Origin: Balanoglossus misakiensis
Taxonomy: Eukaryota > Hemichordata
NCBI GenBank assembly: GCA_040954595.2
Contig: CM082590.2
Location: 1,736,001 to 1,800,000 of the forward strand
Reading direction: 5' to 3'
DNA length: 64,000 bases
Of the stretch, positions 26,301 to 38,481 are shown piece by piece; within the stretch, counting starts at the first letter, position 1, and every line of letters begins with the position of its first letter. A model generated the notes under the pieces. That model saw only the letters and a program-made list of their open reading frames with translations. It was not told the origin of the DNA and did no database searches. Position numbers and translations under genes: made by a program.

Positions 26301-29300
26301 ATTTGTCTGGTCACAATATGTCTATAGACACATCACGTACATGGACATGAATGCAAGAATGGACACACATCATTTATGAAGTCAATGTGAACAACTTTAC
26401 TTGAAGTCAGTAAATTGTAAACAGAATACCAGAGTTGTAATAATTTGTCTTGTCACAATATGTCTATAGACACATCATGTACATGGACATGAATGCAAGA
26501 ATGGACACAGATCATTTATGAAGTCAATGTGAACAACTTTACTTGAAGTCAGTAAATTGTAAACAGAATACCAGAGTTGTAATAATTTGTCTGGTCACAA
26601 TATGTCTATAGACACATCATGTACATGGACACGAATGAAAGAATGCACACAGATCATTTATGAAGTCAATGTGAACAACTTTACTTGAAGTCAGTAAATT
26701 GTAAACAGAATACCAGAGTTGTAATAATTTGTCTGGTCACAATATGTCTATAGACACGTCATGTACATGGACATGAATACAAGAATGGACACAGATCATT
26801 TATGAAGTCAATGTGAAAAACTTTACTTGAAGTCAGTAAATTGTAAACAGAATACCAGAGTTGTAATAATTTGTCTGGTCACAATATGTCTATAGACACA
26901 TCATGTACATGGACACGAATGCACACAGATCATTTATGAAGTCAATGTGAACAACTTTACTTGAAGTCAGTACATTGTAAACAGAATACCAGAGTTGTAA
27001 TAATTTGTCTGGTCACAATATGTCCATAGACACATCATGTACATGGACATGAATGCAAGAATGGACACAGATCATTTATGAAGTCAATGTGAACAACTTT
27101 ACTTGAAGTCAGTAAATTGTAAACAGAATACCAGAGTTGTAATAATTTGTCTGGTCACAATATGTCTATAGACACATCATGTACATGGACACGAATGCAC
27201 ACAGATCATTTATGAAGTCAATGTGAACAACTTTACTTGAAATCAATACATTGTAAACAGAATACCACAGTTGTAATAATTTGTCTGGTCACAATATGTC
27301 TATAGACACATCATGTACATGGACACGAATGCAAGAATGGACACAGATCATTTATGAAGTCAATGTGAACAACTTTACTTGAAGTCAGTAAATTGTAAAC
27401 AGAATACCAGAGTTGTAATAATTTGTCTGGTCACAATATGTCTATAGACACATCATGTACATGGACACGAATGAAAGAATGCACACAGATCATTTATGAA
27501 GTCAATGTGAACAACTTTACTTGACGTCAGTAAATTGTAAACAGAATACCAGAGTTGTAATAATTTGTCTGGTCACAATATGTCTATAGACACATCACGT
27601 ACATGGACATGAATGCAAGCATGGACCCAGATCATTTATGAAGTCAATGTGAACAACTTTACTTGAAGTCAGTAAATTGTAAACAGAATACCAGAGTTGT
27701 AATAATTTGTCTGCTCACAATATGTCTATAGACACATCATGTACATGGACATGAATGCAAGAATGGACACAGATCATTTATGAAGTCAATGTGAACAACT
27801 TTACTTGAAGTCAGTACATTGTAAACAGAATACCAGAGTTGTAATAATTTGTCTGGTCACAATATGTCTATAGACACATCATGTACATGGACATGAATGC
27901 AAGAATGGACCCAGATCATTTATGAAGTCAATATGAACAACTTTATTTGATGTCTGTACATTGTTAACAGTATACAACAGTTGTAATAATTTGTCTGGTC
28001 ACAATATGTCTATAGACACATCATGTACATGGACATGAATGCAAGAATGGACACAGATCATTTATGAAGTCAATGTGAACAACTTTACTTGAAGTCAGTA
28101 CATTGTAAACAGAATACCACAGTTGTAATAATTTGTCTGGACACAATATGTCTATAGACACATCACGTACATGGACATGAATGCAAGAATGGACACAGAT
28201 CATTTATGAAGTCAATGTGAACAACTTTACTTGAAGTCAGTACATTGCAAACAGAATACCACAGTTGTAATAATTTGTCTGCCCCCAATATGTCTATAGA
28301 CACATCACGTACATGGACATGAATGCAAGAATGGACACAGATCATTTATGAAGTCAATATGAACAACTTTATTTGATGTCAGTACATTGTTAACAGAATA
28401 CCACAGTTGTAATAATTTGTCAGGTCACAATATGTCTATAGACACATCATGTACATGGGCATGAATGCAAGAATGGACACAGATCATTTATGAAGTCAAT
28501 GTGAACAACTTTACTTGAAGTCAGTACATTGTAAACAGAATACCACAGTTGTAATAATTTGTCTGCTCACAATATGACTATAGACACATCACGTACATGG
28601 ACATGAATGCAAGAATGGACACAGATCATTTATGAAGTCAATGTGAACAACTTTACTTGAAGTCAGTACATTGTAAACAGAATACCACAGTTGTAATAAT
28701 TTGTCTGGTCACAATATGTCTATAGACACATCATGTACATGGACATGAATGCAAGAATGGACACAGATCATTTATGAAGTCAATGTGAACAACTTTACTT
28801 GAAGTCAGTACATTGTAAACAGAATACCAGAGTTGTAATAATTTGTCTGGTCAAAATATGTCTATAGACGCATCATTTACATGAACATGAATGCAAGAAT
28901 GGACCCAGATCATTTATGAAGTCAATATGAACAACTTTATTTGATGTCAGTACATTGTTAACAGAATACCACAGTTGTAATAATTTGTCAGGTCACAATA
29001 TGTCTATAGACACATCATGTACATGGGCATGAATGCAAGAATGGACACAGATCATTTATGAAGTCAATGTGAACAACTTTACTTGAAGTCAGTACATTGT
29101 AAACAGAATACCACAGTTGTAATAATTTGTCTGGACACAATATGTCTATAGACACATCACGTACATGGACATGAATGCAAGAATGGACACAGATCATTTA
29201 TGAAGTCAATGTGAACAACTTTACTTGAAGTCAGTACATTGTAAACAGAATACCAGAGTTGTAATCATTTGTCTGCTCACAATATGTCTATAGACACATC

Positions 29301-29577
29301 ACGTACATGGACATGAATGCAAGAATGGACACAGATCATTTATGAAGTCAATGTGAACAACTTTACTTGAAGTCAGTACATTGTAAACAGAATACCAGAG
29401 TTGCAATAATTTGTCTGATCACAATATGTCTATAGACACATCACGTATATTGACACGAATGCATGAATTGACCCAGATCATTTATGAAGTCAATATGAAC
29501 AACTTTATTTGATGTCAGTACATTGTTAACAGAATACCACAGTTGTAATAATTTGTCAGGTCACAATATGTCTATAG
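14380..29577. repeat. 142-bp satellite array, block 2
   Basis: About 107 monomers in the same phase and orientation as block 1. Length variants include 148-bp monomers carrying GTACCGGTAC (19797, 19945, 24763, 24911), a related GTACCGTTAC (14549), and short monomers lacking 8 bp (gacacgaatgcacacag, e.g. near 16131, 17259, 24355). Several multi-monomer segments are duplicated at offsets of 852, 1128 and 2836 bp. The block ends inside the palindrome TGTCTATAGACA, where the large transposon is inserted. Confidence 0.98.
22200..27260. repeat. 2836-bp higher-order duplication in the satellite
   Basis: Rare variants recur in the same order at a constant 2836-bp offset: aagaattgac (22241 and 25077), tgcacaactttac (about 22559 and 25395), ttattaacag, gtcttgtcac (23611 and 26447) and tgtccatagac (about 24187 and 27023). 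The offset is 20 monomers minus 4 bp. Similarity in variant order fades after about 24.4 and 27.25 kb. Confidence 0.85.
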
Positions 29578-29906
29578 GGTCCGTGGCTAATTGCGGCCAA
29601 GTGAAACGCCTATCTGTAATCCAGACCAACCGATTCCTTATTTGACGTTGTTTCCGTCTGTTTCGAATACCGAACCACTATAACCTATTCACTTTCTAAA
29701 ATGTCGAGTGAATCTACAAGTTGGCATTTGGGTGTTGATATTGTATTTCGTTTTTCGATTTTCGAAAATCGAAATACAAACAAGGTTTCACAGTTCTGCA
29801 AATCGTGTGTTCTTTTACTGGAAAGTAAGGGAGCCAGCTATTAACCATTGCTACATTGTTACATTTTGTTCTGTTTTGAGGGAAAACACCCGACGCGACG
29901 TTCTTA
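29578..29906 (+). repeat. Left terminal inverted repeat
   Basis: About 330 bp matching the reverse complement of 39642-39969 with roughly 5 percent mismatches. It contains an internal hairpin at about 29742-29776 (gtatttcg...cgaaatac arms), also kept in the right arm. It probably includes the promoter for the integrase gene. Confidence 0.95.
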
Positions 29907-30075
29907 TTGTCCAATACATCAATGTCATGAACCTCCTAATGCGCCTTTCACTCTACATGCTGAAACCCCATTGGCTTAACGAGATTTTTGAACTGAAAAC
30001 GGCATTAACAGTGGTCTTCAACGAAGGGGAGGCGGACACGAAAAATATACGACGTCCGATGGGTCAGATGTAAGA
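29907..30075 (+). pseudogene. Left-arm remnant of the RING-like gene's 5' end
   Basis: Beyond the TIR, this stretch matches in inverted orientation the upstream region and first codons of the gene at 38084. The phrase cttcactctacat and cccattggctta are shared with 38380-38430, and NEIFELK parallels DEIFELK of exon 1. After a missing segment of about 36 codons it resumes with ttcaacg...gggtcagatgta, corresponding to the region around residues 58-75, and then stops. The left arm was therefore once a longer inverted copy of the right arm. It is a fragment, not a functional gene. Confidence 0.75.
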
Positions 30076-30484
30076 CATTATTGGTGGTGGTGGTGAAAGT
30101 ACAAGTAAACTAAAACAAGAAGAGAAAATGCGCGGGAAGAGTACACGCTTCACAGTAAACTGTTACAATTAGATGCAGTGTGGTCTCTGCACTCTCCACG
30201 TCACGTATCAATGCAGATAAGGGTCTGAACTATTGGTTGGATTTGGGGGGGGGTGTACATAAATTCGGGTATCCTTTACGAGCAGAATATTTCTTGAATG
30301 TTGTTGGGCTATTCCAGCATTTCAACGTATGACAAAATATTACCCACCTATGCCCCAACCGGATTTATAATGGTCTACCCCTAGCTGGTCTCAGTGCGTG
30401 GGTTTATCATAAACACCGGTTGTATTTTCATTCAATAGCTTTTGATCGCAAGGTCTGGAGTCGCTAAAGTGTCACTGCCGGGAT
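30076..30484. other. Leader region of the integrase gene, no gene seen
   Basis: This stretch has a short (GGT)n and a G-run near 30245, but no long frame. It probably holds the 5' untranslated region or promoter of the downstream integrase-like gene. No clear TATA box was identified. Confidence 0.4.
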
Positions 30485-32224
30485 ATGGAACTCGAAAAGA
30501 TCGTCAGCACAGATTACATCCGGAAATTGGTTAAACAAGGGACTTCTTACGGTAAAATTAGTACTTTGCTAGCTGTCCAATATCCAAACATGAGGGGGAT
30601 TTCGGAGAGAAGTGTCCGAAGATACTGCGCTGTTTTCAATATCCACCCACCAAACAACTTTGAAATCGACTCAACCGTGAATGAGGCTGTTTCTGTACTA
30701 GGTCCGTCCTATGGTACTAAAATGGTTCAAGGTTTCTTAAGGTCACAGGGAATTAACCTAGGTAAACGTAGGTTGCGATTGAGTTTACGTAGAGTTGCCC
30801 CGGATTATCACGAAGCTCGTCGACGTGACATCATACGGCAAACAAATCCTATCCCATACTACTCTCCTTACCATGGACATAAAATACACGTCGATCAGAA
30901 TGAGAAATTGGTCCATTTTGGCGTAACCCACATAGTATTTTCCGACGGGTTCAGCAGGAAGATATTAGGCGTTATTACGATGCCCATTAAAAATCCCATA
31001 AAAATATACTCTCTATACCGAAGCATTGTGCTACATCATGGTTTATGGGATATGCTACGGTCAGATCATGGGACTGAATTCTGCCTTATTAAATTTGCTC
31101 AGTGGTTACTGAAAGATCTTCGAGGATATAGGGACTGCGAGCCATACATGCAGACACCATCGACTGACAACCACATGGCAGAGAGACTATGGGTTGAAGT
31201 AAATCAGCGCGTCAATTATCCGCTGAAAAACGCGCTAATTGATCTACAGATGAGGATGGTTATCAACATGGCTGACCCATTGCATAAATATGCTGTGTCC
31301 AGCGTTTCTTGTGCTGTTTCACAAGCGGGTATACACATATTGATGGAATCATGGAACCACCACCCTATTGAAGGTAGGAAAAGTTCGAAACATATAACTA
31401 TGATACAGCTGACTTGACTTTTTTTAATGGTTCCTTCCTTCTTTTAGTATGTCGGGGGTGGCGAAAAAATGTCCATCATTTTTTATTCCTCCCTCCAGAA
31501 GTGTTTGTGAACGTAGCCTTAGTTCATGATTTGTGTCTCCGGCATAACAGACAGATTTTTATAATCATATTGACCGCAACGCTGGCGCGGCTATATCATT
31601 TTAGTCAAGAGGTGGCAATGATCAAGAGGTGGCAATCTCCTCCGATTCCGAGGATATGGCGAACAACTAACTATGAAAGCTATTTTTCGCAATGCCCTAA
31701 AACATGTTCATTTCTGTAGTAATAATTTTTATCACGCGTTTACATTTCAACGCTAATGTATTGATTTTTGTTTCCAATCAAAATGGCGAAAGCACAAATG
31801 CGTTGCAGTCGATGCGTGTGTGAAAACGATTAAATAATTATATGAATTAATCTAGCTGATTAAATTTGCTATACAATCTCTCTCATTCAACTTTTTGGGT
31901 GTAGTAGCGAGAATACCAAACAATTTAGCGATACAAAGTGACAGAGCATCGAAGATTCCACCACAGTCAATCCCAACAGAAGAGGAGATCGTTGAACTAT
32001 ACGAAAACAACGGAAGGCGACTAACAAGGAGAAGTGTGTTTGGCGTCGACACCCTGGCTACTTCTCCAGCATTACAACTCGAACGGGAAAGGCATTTTCG
32101 ATCGCAGAGTGAATCTCCACGAGATATCTATTCATGCCTTGCCCATGGTGACATTCAGCCATTTGAGACAGCCTTGAAACTGTACATTGCTCTTTCCCAG
32201 CAACTTGCCGTCGATCATCTGTGA
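30485..32224 (+). CDS. Integrase-like DDE transposase, two exons (30485-31373; 31905-32224)
   Basis: The exon 1 frame begins ATGGAACTC. Residues 11-55 look like a helix-turn-helix (TSYGKISTLL...ISERSVRRYC), followed by an IS3/integrase-like linker (LGPSYGTKMVQGFLRSQGI) and an rve-type catalytic core: Asp137 in HVDQNEKL, Asp194 in RSDHGTEF, Glu233 in NHMAERLW (57- and 39-residue steps). A further block, VNQRVNYPLKN, follows. The uninterrupted frame would run past GAAG/GTAGGA at 31373 into poorly conserved-looking sequence. Splicing there to the acceptor at 31904 (or 31907) keeps phase and adds a Pro/Glu-rich tail with IPNNLA and RRSVFGVDTL, giving 402 (or 401) residues. It should bind the TIRs and carry out cutting and joining. 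AATAAA lies at 32442. All catalytic residues are present, so it may be active. Exact family is uncertain. Confidence 0.8.
31374..31904 (+). other. Predicted intron of the integrase gene
   Basis: GTAGGA donor at 31374, pyrimidine-rich tract (atctctctcattcaactttt) and gtag acceptor at 31904. It contains at about 31490-31525 a copy of a dispersed motif (ccagaagtgtttgtgaacg) found three more times near 51.6-53.1 kb, suggesting a small repeat landed in the intron. Confidence 0.65.
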
Positions 32225-35200
32225 TTTGAACACTAACGCATATCTGAATGCGATTGGATTGAATGTTCTCACAGTGCAAGCTGTACCATTATAAGTTGTA
32301 TTTCTTCGAGTTCATAGTGACACCTGTATGTGATTTTGTATTGGGTTTTTCACTGCCAAAGTTATGCATGCACTGTACTTATCTGTGTTTCATAGAAACA
32401 ATACCTGTATACAGTTGGAAACGATGGGACAGCCAAATGAGAATAAAGTTAGCGAGAGTTCTAAAACATAATTGCCGGGTTTTTTTTTAAAGAAAACTAA
32501 CATATAAAGGGATGGTCAGAGAACAGCATCCCTCGTGCAGTCTTCAAATCGTGATATTGCCCTCGCTATCATGTGTTATTATTTAATTATGGTTCACACC
32601 CCTACCAAAGCCGCGTTCCCGCATCTCAAACATGCAGTGGTTCTCACGTGCAGTTGATGGAAAGAAACCAATAATCTCAAAGTATTCATGTGGCGGTTTG
32701 GTTTGATTAAAGTGAACATGCACTTTAGACGAGTCGCGTCATGAAAGTTAAAAATAGACTCTGCTGGGGTGCTGTACACTTCATCTATTCTGGTTCCCTG
32801 ACCCTATTCTCTAGCGAGAAAATGGGGCCAGGGAACCAGCTGGACTACACTCGCACTTCATCCCCATTGAGAGAAGGTGCAACGCCTCCAGGTGAGTCTC
32901 GTTCCCTGACCCCATTCTGATTCTGGTGCTACACTTCGTGAGTGTAGCGCCAGCAGCGGCAGAATAGGGTCAGGGAACAAGGCAAGGTCGCGAGGCTTAT
33001 TTTTAAAATATGCAAATAAGAAATTAACATATACATGTAATGCATAAAAATATATGAAACTGCAACCGATGTCGATGTAGCTCTGAAGATTTGGGTCAAA
33101 ATCAGGATATTCACGTTCGGATATACGGCCCAAAAAACGTTAATCTTTATGCAATGACAATGTTCATCAAACTTGTAGAAAAATTGGATATCAACAGAAA
33201 CAATGTATCTGTGACAGTGAGGGTAATTAAGGCGGCGAGATCAAAGAGAGCTATTTGAATGTGAACGTCACTGAGTGGCAGTTACGGCCGGTTCGAAAAT
33301 TTTTCAAACGGAGATTTTCGGTACTACAAGTGATCGTAGTGCATCCATTTTTCTAAGACGTGTATGAAACACCACAGTCAATGATAGGATGATTTTTCGT
33401 GAAGTTTTAACGACGCGTTCCCCAGAAAGACAGTTTCGGTATGTTGATTGAAATTGTGGTCCCTGACTCACGGAACAGATTTCTTGTCTTGAAAAAAATA
33501 GAGGAGTTTAATAATGTTTCTCAAACCTGAGGGGGTTAATTTTTGTGTGGGTGTGGCAGATATATATATGTATATATATATATATATATTTTTAACTTCA
33601 AGGTCACTTTAAATTTCGTGATCACAATTTTGTCAGTGGAAGTAAATAAATTCTTCTTGATAAAACTTCATGAAAAATCACATGTAGTACACTCATAGTA
33701 CCAGAAATGGGTTGCAAGTTGCTAAACTTTCGTTCTGAAAAAAGTTGAAAAACTGTATGCAAATGAGGAATTCAAATGTTACTGGCCAGTTCAAGTGTTT
33801 CCATTGCATAATCCCCTGCTGCTTAATTACCCTCCCTGCGACCAGACTGTGACTGGTCGGATTATCTGAAGACTGTTAAGCTATGGTTAGAACCTGTAAT
33901 TGCAAAAATACTTTGTTAAACATGCCTATTGATTATGATTCGGATGTAATGCATAACAATATCTGATACCAATAATTTTTCTACTCTTGTGGTCATGTAC
34001 CTGTTATGTTTTGGTAAATATCAGAAAAAATATGATGAAATTTAGCTTTATTGCAAAAATGCAAATGAGCAAATCATTAAGAAACCTCATCCTCCAAACT
34101 TTTAGCAAGGTTAAAATAGAGCATGATCTTTTGCAAACATTTCATTGAATTTGATTGATATGGCCTAAGCAAAAAATTCATGCAAAGTCCTCTAAATTGT
34201 GCGAGCCATGTCCATCATAATCTAATCAGATCTAGATCTCCCCGTGGCAACGCTATGTACCAAGTCGTACTTTTAGCTCAGTGGTTTTCAAGTTAGCATG
34301 CTAACAAAGGAGCTGTTGGTAGGTCTTACCTGCGCGCTTTTAGTCAGTGGTCTAATGTGAGCATCCCCTGCCCTTAAAATGTCGCACTCCAGGAAAGTTA
34401 TTTCAATCTGTACAGATGCTCTGTAAACGAAATGTCGGAATTTTCTTTTTGGATGCATGCAAACTTGAGGAAAGTAACATTTCACCAAATAGTTGCAGAA
34501 TTACCACCAGGCACATTACAAAAGAAATTTGGCATATTGCGGAAACTTATGTGCTCGAATGTTTGACAGTTCATTATCAGTATTCTTGCAACGCTAGCCC
34601 TACCACTAGTAAATAGCGCCCTCTACCAAATAGAACCTGAAATACTTTTTTTTTCAGATTATCGAATACTGTGTTACAGCCCCAGTGCCCCACAGGGGAA
34701 AGGCTGTAAACTTTGAGGACTTTAAATAAAATTGTTTTGCGTATCATCCACTTTCACTCCCCTAAAGTACATTTATATCCCTGCACCAGAATAGACCTGT
34801 ACTGGTCATTTTGCTATGTTTGTGGGAGATACAAAAACACGACACAACCAGAATCGGCGAAAATAGCCAAAAGATCTTGGCACTTTATTGCAAAGTTAAC
34901 AAAGATAATAAAAAAATCCTCGCCAGTTGCCTGCCTCAATAAAACAGCAAAACCTCAACACGGGAGGTACAGGTTTAAAGGTCAACTGGCGAGGAAAATT
35001 AACATAACAAATATAGCCACAAAGTCACGTGACTAATTACAACTTCAAAGGTCAGGTGCACGAGTACTCTTGGGCCTCAACCACCGTGCCAAGTTTCAAA
35101 AGCGCAACTGCAGCGGTTTCTATGATCTACGCGGCCGAAAGAACGACTCAAGAAGAAAAACTCCAGCAATTACAATTGGGGCCCAAGTGCCTGAGAATCT

Positions 35201-35489
35201 CCCAAAAATGTGTTGGCCTAAAAACGTCTCTTAAAACTACAATACAATAATAAGAAGTAAAGATACAATTGGATGAAGCCCTAGACTGCAATTTTTGGTC
35301 GTTTTTTTTCAAATCCAGGATGGTTATGAATGGCGAAAGTGGTCTCCATTTGATAACCGACCCCAAGGCTAGCACATATGTAACATTCGCCCTTGGTGAA
35401 CCTTTCCTTTAATTTTCTGGTTTAAGATTTCTAAAAAATAGCCTGACATCACTACTAAAATAGGTACATGTATGTATCAACAAGTACAG
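32225..35489. other. Intergenic region between the convergent transposon genes
   Basis: AT-rich, with no frame that I can support as a gene. It holds a poly(A) signal for the integrase (32442), a nested inverted repeat at 32792-32978, a (TA)n run at about 33561-33590, a possible 13-bp inverted pair (gagggtaattaag, 33222 and near 33820) and a perfect 12-bp hairpin, cctcgccagttg near 34919 against caactggcgagg near 34983. The short frames on either strand lack recognisable domains. Confidence 0.5.
32792..32978. repeat. Small foldback (MITE-like) element
   Basis: Outer arms ggttccctgaccctattct (32792-32810) and its inverse (32961-32978) enclose a second inverted pair of nearly the same sequence (32821-32836 and 32901-32918). 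The four arms are variants of one motif, so the sequence can form one long or two short hairpins. No target-site duplication was resolved. Confidence 0.65.
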
Positions 35490-38084
35490 CTATTCCTGAA
35501 AATCGTCATCGCTTTCGCTTACACGAAAAGGTGGTTGGGAGGGAGAAGAAGAAATGTTAACAACATCATCTCTTAGAGCTGTAGCTGCAGCGATTTCATC
35601 ATCTGTACTCTTATTGTAATACATTTCTATGTTCTCTAATCCACGGAGGGGTTGAGGATTGTCTGGAATACCCTTTCTACAGTTTGGACATTTATCAAGC
35701 CGCACTATGCATTTCATGCATCCGACAACTTTGTTGCATCCACCAATCACTTGACAAGCATAGACCGGAAAGGAGACTTCATCAAGACAGATCATGCACG
35801 TCAGTTTGTTACCAGGGTTACTTGACGAGGGCATCTGCAAAATAGAAACATTGATTTAATTCCACTAACATCCATTCAGGAAATGTATACCTGGAAATGT
35901 AGTGTTTTCATCCAGGATGGATGCCTCATATACATACCTCCTTCGTCCCATTACGGGGGAAAAAAGGGTTCGAAATAGCTTGCACAGTAAGAGCCAAATC
36001 AATTATCAAATAAACTCACACCATGGCATAAAAATTTTGATTGGATCAAGAGATACGCTTTTTATCACTTACAGTTTCTTTATAAATTTGACATAAATCC
36101 ACGTGCCTTACAGTTGAGCCAAATACGTTTTGGAGCGTACTTATCAACACAAGAGCGCGTTACATAACATCGACGAGTTTGTTATTGATCAGTCAGGTTT
36201 ATGAATAATTCTTTTAGTTTCTTTGCATTTGTCTTATAATAAATTGCAATGACAACCTTTCTTAGAAGCTACGATTCAGTTATGTATAACACAATACCAC
36301 AACAATCGCGCTGACAAATAGCGCCCTCTTACAGAAAATGCATTATTTTTCAATTTGTCAAAAAATTACATTTTAGTAAGGATATCCTGCCAATATTTAT
36401 ACTGTATAAAACATACTAAATACGCAGCCACACTGTGCAGTTAGTATACTTTTGATGACAAATAAGTCTTTCAATGAATAACTCGGAAAAGCAGCAGAAA
36501 CAGCGAGAATGTAAAGTTACGGGCAGTCTCTCGAATCCGAAAATGAATCCGAAACCGAAAACAAATTTAATGTCGGCTATTGCACGTTTGTCCTGCTTCA
36601 CAATTCACAATTATTGAGAAGAGCTACAAAATCTTGACCAGGTTATCAGTACCGTTGTAACTAGAGCTACATTTTGCTGGTTTGAAAAAAAAATATTTAA
36701 AAAATTTCGCTCGTTGCTTCTGAAACTTGACCCCAAAATCAGATGACTTTACAACTGTGTGCATATTAAATTGTCAAAAGTATAGATTCTTTCCCGCTTT
36801 CATTTTTGAATCTTAACAAAAGACAACCCCGTGTTATTACTGTTACAATACCTCTCTCAGTTGTTTTTTTATGTCAGCTATAGCCTCAAAGATATCATTG
36901 TCGGCGCGTCTCTTTTCTCCAGACGGCTTTCCCTTCTTGGAATTCTTCTGGGCTAGATACTCCTGTTTGTTGACTGCGTATATTTTTCTATTACCTCTCC
37001 AAAATGAAATTTCTGCAAATACGGCAACACAAATGTTAAAGATTTTACATTTGTAGAATAAGTTTTAATTAATCGCCATCGTCACACAGTGGATACTAGC
37101 ACATATTCATTCAATATACGAGAGTTTTATCAGCGAAACTAACGAACATCGGGGCATCGTTTGCCAAGTAGGTACGGAATGAGTTCCGAGCCCGGTCCAG
37201 CAAGTAAAAAGTGGATAAACATCGTCGACAGTCACTCCGCATCGAAAACGGAGCGATATCGCCAAATCAACTGTGTCGACGCCGTCTCCTATGGGTCGGA
37301 TATATACCCCACTCCGTCCACACACACCATCGAGGAAAGTTGTGGGCGACGGAACTGCAGCACATGGGGGCTATAACTAAGGGGAAAATTGAAAAGTATA
37401 CAATAAATTACCTGCGGTTACTTCTGAGTCCTTTATTTCGTTGCCAGAACTGTCCACTAGAACAAGATTTTCCTCGTCTTCCCCAGTTTCTCCAGCAACC
37501 AAAACTCTCACTTCACTGGGGCGGCATCTGCCCTCCATGACTTTTATGTATAGTGAGTCGCCATCCACTAGCCGCGATTTTGGGCCGAACGATGCCAGCA
37601 GGATATGCCGTGAGACTGACGGCGCACCAGTTCGATTGGAGTTTTTTTCCTTGGTCGTCCCAGGCGGTGGTACTCCGAGGCTACGTCCTCCGGTAGGTCC
37701 CGCAATACCGCTCTGTCCACGATTAAACAAAGGGAACGAGTCAGCTCTACTCAAGAGTGGAAAATCCGGCGTTGTCATGGTTGTGTAGCTGCTGGAAGGG
37801 GTAGGACTATTCAGAAGACTGCGATGCCGGGTTGGGCTACTGCTTAAACTTGTTGGGTTACATCTGACCCCTCGGACCTCGTATATTTTAGTGTTTCCGG
37901 CCCCTACGTTGAAGAACCCATCTTCCTGCCATACCACCTGCCGAATCGCAAGATCGGTGTTTTCTTCGACCAAATACATGGACGTCGCATCAAAAACATT
38001 CCCCGACAGCATGTTCAGTTGAACAACCGTTACCGGCGATTTAAGTTCAAAAATCTCGTCGCATACTCTTATGCGAATCGCCAT
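35490..38084 (-). CDS. RING-like zinc-finger protein of the transposon, three exons
   Basis: Reconstructed on the minus strand: exon 1 38084-37412, exon 2 37012-36852, exon 3 35834-35490. Donors are CAG/GTAATT and GAG/GTATTG; acceptors are TTGCAG and TTTGCAG. Phases fit (673+161+345 nt = 392 residues plus stop) and exon 2 is stop-free in the joined frame. The N-terminus (MAIRIRVCDEIFELKSPVTV...) is mixed hydrophobic/acidic and could be a small beta-rich fold. Residues 80-160 are Ser/Pro/Thr-rich and probably disordered. A second ordered block, DGDSLYIKVMEG, follows. Exon 2 is basic (KKGKPSGEKRRADND, a possible nuclear signal) and ends in a likely helix. Exon 3 has eight cysteines, CxxC-x10-C-x5-C-x5-CxxC-x6-CPNC, a RING-like layout with no His, then an acidic tail. 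It could be a ubiquitin-ligase-like accessory protein of transposition; that role is inference. Confidence 0.7.
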
Positions 38085-38481
38085 TTTCGTTTAATTCAGC
38101 GCAGCCACGTATTAAACCTTCAATGCCACCCTGAATGCCACAATGTGCCATGCGAACTAAAACAAGTTTGCTTGAACTTCTAGAACTAATTAAATATTGA
38201 TGAAAAGTAAAACAATTAACCAATGAGATACCGGGACAGGATTCAAGAAACGCCTATGCCTGATTTATGTAAATTTTGCTGCTTTCATAGCGTGGGAACG
38301 TCCACTTCTTCACTAATACATGTCCCAAATATAGCAATATGTAAACCTACCGTTAAGGAGAAATCGTTGAATATATTCATAAGACGAAAACATTAAGCCA
38401 ATGGGATTTTAGAATGTAGAGTGAAGGGTGTGTCTATGACCTTCATGAAATTGACGTATTGATCTTTATTGTCAGAAGGGT
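38085..38481. other. Promoter-side region of the RING-like gene, extended right arm
   Basis: It lies upstream of the exon 1 ATG. The part at about 38370-38477 is still inverted-homologous to the left arm (29907-29975), so it is the inner continuation of the TIR, cut from it by the LTR mini-element. The rest shows no frame worth calling. It ends with GGGT, one copy of the mini-element's target duplication. Confidence 0.55.
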
